NCBI GenBank assembly: GCA_903813345.2
Contig: CAIIXF020000009.1
Span: forward strand, 18,873,759 to 18,937,758
Direction: 5' to 3'
Length of the DNA stretch: 64,000 bases
Source of the DNA: Owenia fusiformis
Lineage: Eukaryota; Annelida; Polychaeta; Sabellida; Oweniidae
Shown here: positions 50,801-56,784 of the stretch, one piece after another
Layout: each line of letters starts with the position of its first letter
Position numbering within the stretch: position 1 is the stretch's first letter
Made by a program: the position numbers and the translations under genes
Notes under the pieces: model-generated
Told to the model about the DNA's origin: nothing
Databases searched by the model: none
What the model saw: only the letters and a program-made list of their open reading frames with translations

Positions 50801-51897
50801 AAAACACCTCCAACTCTTCTATTTCAGATGTCTGAGAAGCTCCATGGAGAGAGGGACCGAGTGGCAGACATAATACGCCAAGAATTTGCTGATAGAATTG
50901 TCGCAACAGAAGAGGAAAATAAACGTCTAAAGAATGAAATGTCTGAAATGAAAGCTAGGCATAGGTACGAATTCATATATTAATTGGGAATAGGGTTGCC
51001 ATTCTTATGAATATTACACTGATAGCACATAGTTCATTGAACAAAATACAATTGGTTTCTCTCAAACTGCAATTTAGATCCTTGATGTACACTGTGTATT
51101 TGTATTTGAATTAACTTGTATATTGCAGACTAGAGAAGGAGAGGGCCAAATCTGAGGTGGAAATAGTGCAGAAAGCCAAAGAAGAGGAGATGGAGGAGGT
51201 GCATAAGAGGTGAGATATGATTGATTAATACTGTGATTTCTGATTTGACAATAGTTTAAGGAGTTGATCTTTGATTGGTCAAGAGAGTTTTGGAGTAGAT
51301 TTTTGGCAATAGAAGAAGAGGAATATTTATTACAAGCCACATCCATTTCTCTCTTGATATTGTAGCTTTAACCATATTTATACTCTCCATATTTTGTAAA
51401 ACATGGAAAAATTAATTAAATTTATTTAAAAATTCAGTGCTCATTCACAGTAGGCTGCCATAGCTTTCACACAAGAAGTTACGTCATTGACTATAAACTT
51501 ACTCATAACCACATAGGAAAGTATCACACAAATCACCTCTATTGGTCCATACTTTCTTTTCCAAAATATTTATATCGCTTGTCAACTTAAAATGAAGAAT
51601 AGATAATCTGTAAAAGTTAATCATAGAACAAAAATATTCAGCTGATTTTGTAATTCTTAGATACCTTCTTACCTAATACAATATGCAAACCTTCCTATTT
51701 TGTCTTAATTCAAACTTCAATCAAATGGCAAAATGAAAAAATCGTATGTTTCTCTTTTCAGGGTTAAGCAAGCTATAGTTAAGAAGGAAGATGTGGTGCA
51801 ACAACTCAGGCAGCAATACCAGGCTGCTGTCAAGCGTGCAGATCATCTAGAAGGACTTTTAGAACAACAGAGGAAACAATTATTAGGAAAACGATAG
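8713..51897 (+). CDS. CEP131: CEP131/AZI1 centrosomal protein, complete 21-exon gene
   Basis: A centriolar satellite and basal-body protein needed for ciliogenesis and genome stability in studied animals. All 21 exons join in phase to 3765 coding bases (1254 residues plus stop), compared with about 1083 in human. In order: a Ser-rich start with a DLSLTG motif (also near the human N-terminus), a DFLALFE motif at about residue 126 (human DFLMLFE), a low-complexity Ser/Thr region, an IQ-type motif ([15 protein letters not shown], about 392-407), basic helix to 480, a [15 protein letters not shown] motif, [16 protein letters not shown], then a near-continuous coiled coil from about 690 to the end. 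That coiled coil includes [45 protein letters not shown] and [10 protein letters not shown]. Exon coordinates are in the separate entries. Intron 8 is 26.8 kb and holds two other genes. The longer length comes mainly from the disordered N-terminal half. Confidence 0.95.
9332..9395 (+). CDS. CEP131: CEP131 exon 2
   Basis: Acceptor TTTTTATAG, donor GTAAAC. The 64 nt read [20 protein letters not shown] then R and leave one base. The short exon is supported by phase on both sides more than by residue conservation. Confidence 0.8.
10148..10443 (+). CDS. CEP131: CEP131 exon 3 with coding minisatellite
   Basis: Acceptor TCTTTTCAG, donor GTAAGT at 10444. It contains three imperfect 8-residue repeats (ARDTTRSS type, from a 24-bp DNA repeat near 10208-10280) and the conserved DFLALFE motif. 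The open frame reads on past the donor to 10581, but the donor is needed to stay in phase with exon 4. Confidence 0.88.
10748..11614 (+). CDS. CEP131: CEP131 exon 4 (IQ motif)
   Basis: The largest exon, 289 codons. A long Ser/Thr/Asn-rich disordered stretch is followed by the IQ-type calmodulin-binding-like motif [11 protein letters not shown] and a highly charged helix ending RQARQQAIQ, as in human CEP131. Acceptor TATTTTCAG, donor GTAAGT at 11615; phase 0 on both sides. Confidence 0.93.
12320..12607 (+). CDS. CEP131: CEP131 exon 5
   Basis: 96 codons, acceptor CATCTGCAG, donor GTAGGT. Begins [20 protein letters not shown], continuing the basic helix, then a low-complexity [12 protein letters not shown] segment. 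Confidence 0.9.
12760..13622. mobile_element. Mariner-like MITE A, copy 1 (with nested element)
   Basis: An 863-bp element in CEP131 intron 5. Its inverted repeats of roughly 45 bp begin TAGAGAGATTTCGCAC at the left and mirror at the right end, with TA at each edge as expected for Tc1/mariner-type insertion. A smaller TIR element, TACAGGGTGTTTCATAA to CACCTTGTA, sits inside at 13334-13558. The copy at 25650-26511 has the same nested insertion, so nesting preceded amplification. Confidence 0.75.
14209..14413 (+). CDS. CEP131: CEP131 exon 6
   Basis: 205 nt, acceptor CCTTTTCAG, donor GTATGT at 14414. Carries [18 protein letters not shown], matching the human LEELLHTLQLLEKE region. Leaves one base. 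Confidence 0.92.
14546..14824 (-). other. Unrecognised open frame in CEP131 intron 6
   Basis: A 92-codon minus-strand frame with coding-like composition (for example [20 protein letters not shown] near its end) and no recognised family. It has an ATG and a stop but no splice sites were identified. It may be a fragment of a retrotransposed gene or transposon protein, or chance. Confidence 0.25.
15226..16439 (+). mobile_element. HINE-like element A1 (Helitron/Helentron-derived)
   Basis: 1214 bp in CEP131 intron 6. The 5' end A^TCCCATCGAACGAAGTTCGG is followed by a (TCCG)n microsatellite with TACG variants at 15262-15358. Four tandem copies of a core repeat follow, with a period of about 135-147 bp. 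The 3' inverted match GTTCGATGGGAT is followed by a hairpin GCTACGCTTTGGCGTTGC (16411-16428) and the end CTGG^T. No transposase or Rep/helicase is encoded, so it is non-autonomous. Confidence 0.75.
16567..16751 (+). CDS. CEP131: CEP131 exon 7
   Basis: 185 nt, acceptor CCTTCCAG, donor GTAGAG at 16752. Carries [12 protein letters not shown] and [17 protein letters not shown], both recognisable in human CEP131. Confidence 0.93.
17161..17260 (+). pseudogene. Decayed duplicate of CEP131 exon 8
   Basis: About 100 bases in intron 7 match exon 8 in three colinear blocks: the EINK start, the ERPALF segment (12 identical bases, ACCTGCCTTGTT) and the stretch around CCCAAGC. The exon frame survives as [19 protein letters not shown] before a TAA. 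The position of the exon 8 acceptor TAG reads CAA here, so it cannot be spliced the same way. It reads as an old tandem exon duplication that lost function. Confidence 0.65.
17314..17493 (+). CDS. CEP131: CEP131 exon 8
   Basis: 60 codons, acceptor TATTTGTAG, donor GTGAGT at 17494. Reads [17 protein letters not shown]... and ends [10 protein letters not shown], corresponding to human AMLLLQRAL at the start of the long coiled coil. A decayed copy of this exon lies just upstream. Confidence 0.93.
19033..19664. mobile_element. TIR element B (TACAGGGTGTC type)
   Basis: 632 bp with near-perfect inverted repeats of about 46 bp starting TACAGGGTGTCAAAAAACAA at both ends and TA at the edges, consistent with a TA-inserting Tc1/mariner-like MITE. 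It has no open frame. A half-site of a related type (TACAGGGTGTCCCGAAAG) occurs alone at about 41178. Confidence 0.8.
19883..20706. mobile_element. MITE copy 2 with 9-bp target duplication
   Basis: An 824-bp relative of the element at 7109-7920, same orientation and same TAGCCTTGCCC termini. It is flanked by CACTGATTT at 19874-19882 and 20707-20715. Two copies with different 9-bp duplications confirm the element ends and true transposition. Confidence 0.85.
21540..23547 (-). mobile_element. HINE-like element A2, minus strand, 3' end missing
   Basis: On the minus strand the 5' end TCCCACCGAACAAAGTTTG starts at 23547 and is followed by GTCCGTCC. The body has two tandem-repeat blocks. One (22140-23500) shares the core unit of the element at 32924-34161 (TTTGAGTTATCAAAGATTA with ATGGC motifs). 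The other (21540-22140) has four units of about 145 bp. The typical hairpin and CTAG terminus were not found on the left, so that end is truncated or diverged. Confidence 0.6.
25586..26700. repeat. Tandem satellite split by a MITE
   Basis: Units with GCGAGCTTTTGAACCAGGAG, a polyadenine/ATGGC block and TTGAACAAAAATAAC recur before 25650 and after 26511. The array was interrupted by the mariner-like MITE. The reverse complement of the same unit is found at about 60700-61310. Confidence 0.6.
25650..26511. mobile_element. Mariner-like MITE A, copy 2 (with nested element)
   Basis: 862 bp, near-identical to 12760-13622, including the nested TACAGGGTGTTTCATAA element at 26224-26447. TA flanks both ends. 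It lies within a tandem satellite. Confidence 0.8.
27849..28596 (+). mobile_element. HINE-like element A4
   Basis: A compact 748-bp member. 5' end A^TCCCAACAAACGAAG, short (TCCG)n with CAGT variants, ATGGCCGCC-containing core repeats, then TTCGTTGGGAT, hairpin GCTACTCGGCAGAGTTGC (28569-28586) and CTAG^T. The hairpin stem differs from A1 by paired changes. It ends 330 bases upstream of the fibrinogen-domain gene. Confidence 0.75.
28926..29898 (+). CDS. Secreted fibrinogen-domain (FReD) protein 1, nested in CEP131 intron 8
   Basis: Two exons, 28926-29022 and 29252-29898 (donor GTATGA, acceptor ATATTCCAG, phase 1), give 247 residues. Residues 1 to about 24 form a signal peptide (hydrophobic LGILVF...VCFVSV, then SQCC). 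Residues 33-247 are one fibrinogen C-terminal domain. Visible landmarks are the HDC and LCRD cysteines, the [10 protein letters not shown] loop, the calcium-loop-like [24 protein letters not shown] and INW. The usual DTDGGGW segment after the second cysteine is shortened to [11 protein letters not shown], so the family is divergent. There is no collagen or coiled-coil stalk, unlike ficolins. AATAAA lies at 29931-29936. Likely an extracellular lectin-like, matrix or immune protein; the ligand is unknown. Same strand as the host gene. Confidence 0.85.
30033..31286. mobile_element. TIR element C
   Basis: About 1.25 kb with inverted repeats of about 32 bp containing TACGACATCAGATACTGTAC at the left and its complement at the right. 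TGA directly flanks both ends (30032 and 31287 sides), a possible 3-bp duplication. The interior is AT-rich without a sound reading frame. Confidence 0.55.
31905..32320. repeat. Foldback repeat D, copy 1
   Basis: A palindromic core (left arm around 31924-31965, right arm 32010-32049, stem about 40 bp with mismatches, sharing CGAATAACACC) is followed by about 250 bp that also occurs at 45920-46275. The arms extend outward through ATAGACC / GGTCTAT. Non-coding. Confidence 0.55.
32924..34161 (+). mobile_element. HINE-like element A5
   Basis: 1238 bp. 5' end A^TCCCACTGAACAAAGTTC, a reduced GTCC tract, about eight tandem units of roughly 143 bp (AACTCAAATACCAGT ... AAATGGCCACCATTTTT), then GTTCGGTGGGAT, hairpin TCTACTCCGTGGAGTTGC (34134-34151) and CTAG^T. 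The stem again shows paired substitutions relative to the sister copies. Confidence 0.72.
34561..35653. mobile_element. Mariner-type long-TIR element
   Basis: Ends TACGAGGGGAGATCCAAAAG and the mirror TTGGATCACCCCTCGTA, with inverted arms of about 170 bp. The terminal sequence resembles known mariner TIRs. Between the arms is another TIR unit, 34734-35480. Confidence 0.75.
34734..35480 (+). pseudogene. Nested TIR unit with mariner transposase remnant
   Basis: Bounded by 22-bp inverted repeats beginning CCCTGCCACCCGGAACGG. A frame near 35071-35140 reads [16 protein letters not shown], a degenerate match to the mariner transposase signature around the last catalytic aspartate (DLAPCDFFLFP). The flanking frame is broken, so this is a dead transposase fragment on the plus strand. 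Confidence 0.5.
35945..36933 (+). mobile_element. HINE-like element family B
   Basis: 989 bp. 5' subterminal repeat GCTCACACAGT inside CTCACACAGTGAG, then a (TCCG)n tract with TTGG spacers to 36033, an AT-rich body, the inverted match ACTGTGTGAGC (36906-36916), and a 3' hairpin AGGACCGTGGGTCCT (36919-36933). It has the same architecture as family A but unrelated sequence. A second 5' fragment is at 44089-44180. Confidence 0.6.
37590..37617. repeat. Left copy of perfect 28-bp inverted repeat
   Basis: 28 bases (TATTCCATACC ... CTAGGTA) are matched 28/28 as reverse complement at 39818-39845. The pair encloses the whole Crypton-derived gene and its probable promoter. Confidence 0.8.
37669..37704. 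promoter_or_regulatory. Perfect hairpin just upstream of the Crypton-derived gene
   Basis: A 17-bp stem, GGGCGGGATGGATACAG, with its complement separated by one base. It contains GC-box-like CCCGCCC and ends about 40 bases before the start codon at 37745. It may be promoter or 5' UTR structure. Confidence 0.5.
37745..39545 (+). CDS. Crypton-derived KIAA1958/DUF3504-like protein, nested in CEP131 intron 8
   Basis: Three exons, 37745-38210, 38397-38840 and 39100-39545, total 1356 nt in phase (451 residues). Residues about 35-150 resemble the N-terminal core-binding half of tyrosine recombinases ([35 protein letters not shown]). Residues about 160-340 resemble the DUF3504/Crypton catalytic half: [11 protein letters not shown], an ERHTKTRSG strand, [47 protein letters not shown]. 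The likely catalytic Arg, Lys, second Arg and Tyr positions are present, but the family His in HSxR is Tyr (NYSARK) and the His in TGH is Gln, so recombinase activity may be lost. The C-terminal tail is Pro/Phe-rich then basic (KRRR) and acidic-Ser. AATAAA at 39693-39698. The start is the first in-frame ATG; a second, MSDESGDF, lies 4 codons in and may be used. Confidence 0.8.
39818..39845. repeat. Right copy of perfect 28-bp inverted repeat
   Basis: Exact reverse complement of 37590-37617. It lies 120 bases after the AATAAA of the Crypton-derived gene and immediately before a large hairpin. Confidence 0.8.
39851..39988. repeat. 138-bp near-perfect palindrome
   Basis: Arms from GTTATGTAC to GTACATAAC enclose GGTTTTGGATACAGGG and its complement, with a short CGG-rich centre near 39917-39925 (TCCCTGCGG). 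It would form a long hairpin. It lies directly outside the right 28-bp inverted repeat. Confidence 0.75.
40888..40950 (+). repeat. Tandem duplication
   Basis: A segment of about 25 bp, ATCCCACTATGACTAGTATT and following bases, occurs twice in a row. The surrounding 40620-41520 contains direct repeats of about 100 bp (near 40630-40735 and 41415-41515) and an isolated TIR end at 41178, so it is probably decayed transposon. Confidence 0.5.
41816..42124 (+). pseudogene. Fragment of a Cys-rich transposon-associated ORF
   Basis: A 102-codon frame reading [56 protein letters not shown] recall this pattern (basic helix, WGQ, WGW, LWTT, then repeated Cys-Lys) as a recurrent repetitive ORF in invertebrate genomes, often next to transposons. 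The family name is not certain. The 3' part runs into the tandem repeat at 42123-43345, so it is truncated. Confidence 0.4.
42123..43345 (+). repeat. Three tandem non-coding repeat units
   Basis: A block with GTGGAACTCCTTCAAAGGC, GTTGTTGCAAAATAAGAGCC, CTACAGTGTTATTTGTACC and ATGGCGGCCATTTTG recurs three times. Homologous points are at about 42401, 42936 and 43261 (unit spacing 535 then 325 bp, the last shortened). No open frame. Confidence 0.65.
43725..44082 (+). mobile_element. HINE-like family A fragment
   Basis: Degraded left arm of the A1 type (GATATACGGAATGCCTCC, then CTCAAATACCTTTGGTCAGA and the ATGGCAGCCATCTTGAAAAA block). It is followed directly by a family B fragment with (TCCG)n at 44089-44180. 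No 3' end. Confidence 0.5.
44302..44427 (+). CDS. CEP131: CEP131 exon 9
   Basis: 42 codons after the 26.8-kb intron, acceptor TGTTTCAG, donor GTATGA. Reads [17 protein letters not shown] and ends KRHLGFIDQ, matching human QQRDLTARRVKETEKA and QRHLAFIDQ. Confidence 0.95.
44761..44867 (+). CDS. CEP131: CEP131 exon 10
   Basis: 107 nt, acceptor TATATTACAG, donor GTAAGT. Begins [20 protein letters not shown]; human LIDDKKVLSEKCEAVVAELK. Confidence 0.95.
45372..45468 (+). CDS. CEP131: CEP131 exon 11
   Basis: 97 nt, acceptor CTGCTCCAG, weaker donor GTTTGT. Reads [19 protein letters not shown] and ends [13 protein letters not shown], near-identical to the human segment. Confidence 0.95.
45920..46275. 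repeat. Foldback repeat D, copy 2
   Basis: Relative of 31905-32320 in CEP131 intron 11. Palindromic core 45945-46053 (GAGCAGGGGTTATATTG ... ACACCTGCTC with GGCTTGGCACAAACC stem), then a shared 3' segment from GATTCGAACATGAAAA onward. Confidence 0.55.
46651..46778 (+). CDS. CEP131: CEP131 exon 12
   Basis: 128 nt, acceptor CAATTTTAG, donor GTAAGT. Reads [19 protein letters not shown]...[14 protein letters not shown], the most conserved part of the coiled coil. Confidence 0.95.
46884..47127 (+). repeat. (CCAT/CCCAT) simple-sequence array
   Basis: About 240 bp of interleaved ATCC, ATCCC and ATATCCC units in CEP131 intron 12. All open frames in it on both strands (Met-Asp-Gly-Trp or His-Pro-Ser repeats) are artefacts of the repeat. 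A HINE-like 3' end follows at about 47189. Confidence 0.9.
47189..47232 (+). mobile_element. HINE-like 3' end after the simple-sequence array
   Basis: TTGTTCATTGGGATTTGCTA followed by a degenerate hairpin and CTAG^T, matching the family A terminus. No TCCCAYCGAAC 5' end was seen, so the copy consists of the array plus terminus or is truncated. Confidence 0.5.
47403..47492 (+). CDS. CEP131: CEP131 exon 13
   Basis: 90 nt, acceptor TATTATTCAG, donor GTAAGT. Reads [19 protein letters not shown]..., phase 2 on both sides. Confidence 0.9.
48396..48621 (+). CDS. CEP131: CEP131 exon 14
   Basis: 226 nt, acceptor ATTTCTAG, donor GTATCT. Begins [20 protein letters not shown] and includes [20 protein letters not shown]; human QQQRQRLYSEVAEERERL and QQAARQRAELEELRQQ. 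Confidence 0.95.
48751..48900 (+). CDS. CEP131: CEP131 exon 15
   Basis: 50 codons, acceptor TATGTTTCAG, donor GTAAAC. Contains [14 protein letters not shown] and KDRDKEIEM; human EAWLLNREQELREE and KGRDKEIEL. Confidence 0.95.
49117..49190 (+). CDS. CEP131: CEP131 exon 16
   Basis: 74 nt, acceptor TTGTTTAAG, donor GTAAGT. Reads [20 protein letters not shown] then ENRIK; human VIHRLEADMALAKEESEKAAESRIK. Confidence 0.94.
49551..49635 (+). CDS. CEP131: CEP131 exon 17
   Basis: 85 nt, acceptor ATGTTTATAG, donor GTAAAA. Reads [20 protein letters not shown]...; human RLRDKYEAELSELEQSERKL. Confidence 0.95.
50180..50266 (+). CDS. CEP131: CEP131 exon 18
   Basis: 29 codons, acceptor CTTTTCCAG, donor GTATCT. 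Reads [20 protein letters not shown]...; human GQLGEAEGENLRLQGLVRQK. Confidence 0.94.
50828..50964 (+). CDS. CEP131: CEP131 exon 19
   Basis: 137 nt, acceptor CTATTTCAG, donor GTACGA. Begins [20 protein letters not shown] and continues [10 protein letters not shown]; human VIRQEFEDRLAASEEE. Confidence 0.95.
51129..51209 (+). CDS. CEP131: CEP131 exon 20
   Basis: 81 nt, acceptor ATATTGCAG, donor GTGAGA. Reads [20 protein letters not shown] then MEEVHK; human has LELEEVHRRV at this point. Confidence 0.92.
51762..51897 (+). CDS. CEP131: CEP131 exon 21 (terminal, TAG stop)
   Basis: Acceptor CTCTTTTCAG. Reads [39 protein letters not shown], then LLGKR and TAG at 51895-51897; human ends [19 protein letters not shown]... 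Complete C-terminus. Confidence 0.95.
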
Positions 51898-53024
51898 TTC
51901 AATACCACATGTACATTTTAATCTTAATTTATTGACATTAATTATTATTGTGATGTTGGAACTAGTTTTCTTTGATGCTAAGTCATATAAGATGTTGTAG
52001 TATACAATGCCATAATTTACAGATCATTATGTTCAGGGTAGTTTTATATTATTGGTTATAATCTGCATTACTTGTATATGGTCAGTTTAGTTAACCATAA
52101 AGAAGTATTCCCGACTCGCATTATGGATGTTTTTTATGATATTTGTAATAACCCAAAATGCCACTACAATCAAGTTATTAGTTTTGTAAAATTGTGAAAG
52201 CCAATGATGTTTGCTATGTTAAGTATCTTTAATGTAAAGTGTTAGCTTATTTCATTTCAATATGACAACTCAGATTGTATTTGTATTGTTGCTCACTGGT
52301 ATGTCACAGCCTCTTGGTTTTCTAACAAAGCAGAGAATGTTAAATCAGGTGGCATCCTCGAGACTATTTACAAAAAGAACAGTCCACTTAATGAAGTTAA
52401 TTGAATTATCTATGGAACATGTACCATATTTAGGTAAATAATGCTTAAATCTGTACTGGCGCCATGTGTGATATATCTGAGCTATATGTATTTTGAAGAC
52501 GTTTCTGCACTAAAACTGAAGATTATGTCTCATACCATAACGTAATACCAAGAAATAAAGTAAAAGGGGTGCTTATAGTGGTTAAGCGCTTTTTACAGTG
52601 AATACGATGGTAATATTCCCTTGGCTTATGTTATGCCTTGCTTTTTCCTGGATCCAGGGCAACTTTTTGTTAACCTTAAAACTACGCTGTTGCCAGTGAT
52701 AAAGCTACTAGTGCTAGGCATAGCAATATTTGAAACAATAACTAGATTTGTTATTTATTTTAGTCTAATGATTGTAAACATGTACACTGTGTAAGGTTTT
52801 TTATTATTTATTAATCATTAGTAAACACCCAGTATATTTTATTTATATACAATAAGGTGTTTGGTATTTATTTTATTTGACAAATGTACTAAACATGTCC
52901 CCCAGATTTATTGTGATAGTTTTGAATTTGTATAATATTGGCAAAAAGAATCTGTTCAAGTAATCAAGAAGTATTTGAATATTAATTCATTGGAATAAAT
53001 TGCCATGACAAGTATAATAATAAA
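51898..53024 (+). other. CEP131: CEP131 3' UTR and polyadenylation signals
   Basis: No coding is seen after the stop. Canonical AATAAA hexamers lie at 52554-52559, 52994-52999 and 53019-53024; any could define the 3' end. From there to 53707 the sequence is AT-rich and shows no recognisable feature. Confidence 0.5.
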
Positions 53025-53707
53025 TATAACATTTGTTTTGTTTGAGTATTTGGCAGATTTAAAAGGAACCTCTGTAGCAAAGATTGAAGCTTCTGAGATG
53101 TAAATGACCATATAAATGTTCACACCAGTGTTCGATGTTGACTTTTAACGTCTGTAACAAAGTTTCTTATGTCACAAGGAAAATAAACCCCAAATATCCA
53201 AAACTATGACCTAATGTGTAGAAACAATGTCTCATACCCCCACTACTTGAATACCATTACAATACATTTTGAAGAAAACTAGTTAATTCGAAAAGATTAC
53301 CAATACTTGACATAAAAAAATTATAAGCCAGTGTAATTAAGTATATACTACGTGTAGTAGATAGAGCATTCAGTTTCATGAAAATGATTTTACATCTTCA
53401 TAACTTTGCCAGCTTGATAGAATTTATAGAGTGATCACATACTGACACATAGGTGTTTATAGACATCGTACCATGTTGGTTATGCAACGAATTGAAAGAC
53501 ACTCAGTTACGTTTCCACTCTTAATTCTGTGTGCAATCAAGTGGTGACATTTCATCATTTGCATGCATTGCATTGTAATGAGGAATAATGCTTTGAATTA
53601 TTTTCTTTGCTCGATCATCCATTGTTTCCTATGAGCTAAAAGTAAACATTTTTATTAAATGGGCGTTAAATGACAATTTATATGTTCATTTTTTTCTGAG
53701 GCACTTC

Positions 53708-55148
53708 CAGACTTGCCAACCTCCCGTTTTTTTACGGGAATCTCCCGTAATGTTTTTGTTTTTCCGTAAAAAATACCAAACTCCCGTACCGTTTTCTCCC
53801 GTAAAAACTCCCGTAAACTCCCGTACCGTATTTCTACTAAAATCTTCCGTAATTTTTTAAAAAAATATGGCCGTAAAATCTCCCGTATTTTTGCTGAAAT
53901 CTCCCGTAAAATCTCCCGTATTCTGGTATAACTCCCGTAAAATCTCCCGTATTGGTAAAACTCCCGTAAAATCTCCCTTTTTCTGGTATAACTCTCCGTA
54001 AAATCTCCCGTATTCTTGGTATAACTCCCGTAAAATCTCAGTTTTTTGCTGTCGAAATCTACCGTTTTTAAAAGGAATTTGACAAATTTGTGACCTTGAT
54101 TATTGCAGGCACGCTTTTTTCTTTTACTCCAAGAAGGATTGGCTCCCATGGTTCACTATCGATACTTTCATAAATAACTTAAAAGTAATTCATTCCCATG
54201 ATTCAAATTGATTTTCTGCGATCAGTTCGGTATAAGTTTGCCCACCAAATGTCCACAAACGAGGGCCAGTTCATATTCTGTCATACTTCTGTCGGGAGAA
54301 TACATTTTGTTTTTATATGGCGCTAAACAAAATATTCCCGCAATATAAGGCGCATTATGGGTAGGGACTGCTGTGAAATAATGAACGTAAGTGACATCTA
54401 TCTTGGATTATAAGTTCTAATTAATTTATTAACTGCGCATGCGTCATAATAATTTCAACCAATTAAATCGCTTGATGAAATCCCGTTTTTTCAAAATCTA
54501 CCGTAAAAACTCCCGTTTTTTCAGAAATCTACCGTAAAAACTCACGTTTTTTCAAAATCTACCGTAAAAACACCCGTTTTTCAGAAACCTACCGTAAGAA
54601 CTCCCGTTTTTCCGAAATCTACCGTAAAAACTCCCGTTCTTTCAAAATCTACCGTAAGAACTCCCGTTTTTTTCAAAATCTTTAGTGAAAACTTCCTTTT
54701 TTCAGAAATCTACCGTAAAAACTCCCGTTTTTTCAAAATCTACCGTAAAAACTCCAGTTTTTTCAGAAATCTAACGTAAAAACTCCAGTTTTTTCAGAAA
54801 TCTACCGTAAAAACTCCAGTTTTTTCAGAAATCTACCGTAAAAACACCCGTTTTTTAAAAATCTACCGTAAAAACTCCCTTTTTTCAGAACCTCCCGCAA
54901 AAACTCACGTTTTTCTGAAATCTTCCGTAAAAAAAGTCACGTTTTTTAAATGAATTTACCGCGAAAAATACCTTTTCTAAAAAATCTCCCGTAAAAACTC
55001 CCGTTTTTTCAAAATCTCCCGTAAAAACTCCCGCTTTTTTTTCAAAAAACTCCCGCAAAAACTACCGGATTTTGAAATAAACTCCCGTAAAAGTACCGCA
55101 ATTTTTTTAAATCTCCCGAAAATTTTTCATTTCAGGTTGGCAAGTCTG
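53708..55148. mobile_element. TIR element F filled with CTCCCGT minisatellite
   Basis: 1441 bp bounded by CAGACTTGCCAACCT and its inverted copy, with the 5-bp direct duplication ACTTC at 53703-53707 and 55149-55153. The body is mostly minisatellite: CTCCCGTAAAATCTCCCGTA units at 53720-54060 and about 31-bp units (AAATCTACCGTAAAAACTCC plus T-rich tail) at 54480-55130, with about 400 bp of unique DNA between. The minus-strand ORF there is a repeat artefact. Superfamily unresolved. Confidence 0.75.
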
Positions 55149-55190
55149 ACTTCAATTGAAGCTTATTGATATTTAAAAGACGATAGAATT

Positions 55191-55209
55191 TGTCACTCGT
55201 TGAGAGTGA
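55191..55209. promoter_or_regulatory. Small hairpin upstream of FReD gene 2
   Basis: GTCACTC-GTTGA-GAGTGAC, a perfect 7-bp stem, 40 bases before the start codon at 55249. Possible 5' UTR structure; function unknown. Confidence 0.3.
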
Positions 55210-55248
55210 CGATACTTGCATATTAAAGCAGACGGAATAGGAAGGAAC

Positions 55249-56784
55249 ATGTGGCATAAAGTAATCTTAGGCATTACGGTCGTTTTTATCCATACGTTGT
55301 ACCAAACATCAGCAAGGCCTAAAGTATCACTCGCATCATTAAAGAAATCTTTGAACTTAAAGCTAAATGATCTAAAAGGTGGTTTAAATGCTACCAACGT
55401 CGAAGTTCGAAACGTAAAAAAGGCGTTGGAAGATACCAAACAAGAATCAGGTATGACTTCTAGTATCGTTTCTATACCACAAATTGCCTCTTATCCTCAC
55501 ATCAACTATTTCTTATGTCAGTTGTCAATTTCTGAGATAAATTAGTTGTTAAAACATATTATTACCACCTTGCAGGGCCTGTTCTAGGGGTTTTAGTACT
55601 AGTTGAGAAGGCATTTAAATTGCAATATTGACGTGAGCAATATTGTGTCGGGCGTTAATGACTTTAGTCGGGCAATAATGACATTATCCGCCCGGCTATG
55701 TTTTCCCGGGAAAAGTGATATCGTTCAGTGTGTAAGATTATCTACTATTTCAAATTTGCTATTTCAGCCCTGGGCATTAACGGTGGTAATAATAGTAATA
55801 ACGTCATTTCTGCGGGCAAAATAGTGAAATATTGGACCTTGGGCCGTTTGAAATGACGTTATTGTACTATTGTTGTACATTGCAAATAACAATATTTTTT
55901 GGTACCAACCGGACATGATTGAATATATCACTAGGAAAGGTACCATAACAAATAAAAATAATTATCACATTGCAAAGGCGTATTGCGCTCTTATGAGCAT
56001 CTCAATCTGAATAAGGCCAATGAAACCTTATGCATATAATCCTTCAAACACATTTCTCGATTATGCATTTGCAGTTTATCGTGACTGTGCCAGCAGATTT
56101 GATTATCATGATGACTTCTTTCTTGCTGACATTGAAACAGTAAATGGTCGCAGCTTCAAAGCTCTCTGTAAAGACCGCGGGTTGATAATTGCACACAGGT
56201 TTGACGGATCTGTAAGCTTTGATCGAACTTGGGAAGAATACAAAAATGGGTTCGGTGATGCACATGGCGAGTACTTCATAGGGTTTGAAAATCTTATTGC
56301 TATTTTACGTCAGCAACGTTATGAATTACGAGTTCAGTTAACAACATGGGATTTAGAAACCAGATATGCTATCTATTCTGGATTTGATATTGATTCCGAG
56401 GAGAAGAATTACACACTCACACTAAGCGACTATGGCCGTGGCAGCTATTACTATGATCTTAAGTTGGCGGGTGATGGGTTGATGAAACACGACGGTATCC
56501 GATTTAGTACTAAAGACAGAGATAATGATAATTATTCAGGCAATTGCGCTAAAGAAAGGAGTGGGGCATATTGGTATGATGACTGTACAGATTCAGACCT
56601 CACTGGTTCAAACCTCTTTGGACATTATTCTACTGGTCCCACTTGTTTTAAAAACTCCAGTTGTATATACTGGGGTCCATGGACAGGCAATCTTTCTAAT
56701 GTTGACAATGTTGAGATTGCAAAGGATCGGTATTCTTTCAAATATATGGAAATGAAATTATACCGTCGGCAGGATGATTACTAG
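55249..56784 (+). CDS. Secreted fibrinogen-domain (FReD) protein 2
   Basis: Exons 55249-55450 and 56075-56784 (donor GTATGA, acceptor ATTTGCAG, phase 1 as in FReD gene 1) encode 303 residues. Signal peptide MWHKVILGITVVFIHTLYQT; residues 34-67 form a charged, probably coiled-coil stalk (LKKSLNLKLNDLKGGLN ... VKKALEDTKQES) absent from gene 1. Residues 68-303 are one fibrinogen C-terminal domain: [55 protein letters not shown]. As in gene 1 the DTDGGGW segment is missing. The start is the ATG at 55249, because the frame upstream begins with a TTG and the signal peptide starts here. Possible ATTAAA polyadenylation signal at 56831. Likely an oligomeric extracellular lectin-like protein. Confidence 0.87.

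Noticed and set aside
53655-54149. 164-codon minus-strand frame with REILREFY repeats
   Set aside because: Reads through the CTCCCGT minisatellite of a transposon.
55571-55852. Possible extra exon in the FReD gene 2 intron (acceptors near 55574 and 55766)
   Set aside because: No usable donor follows, and exon 1 already joins 56075 in the same phase as in FReD gene 1.
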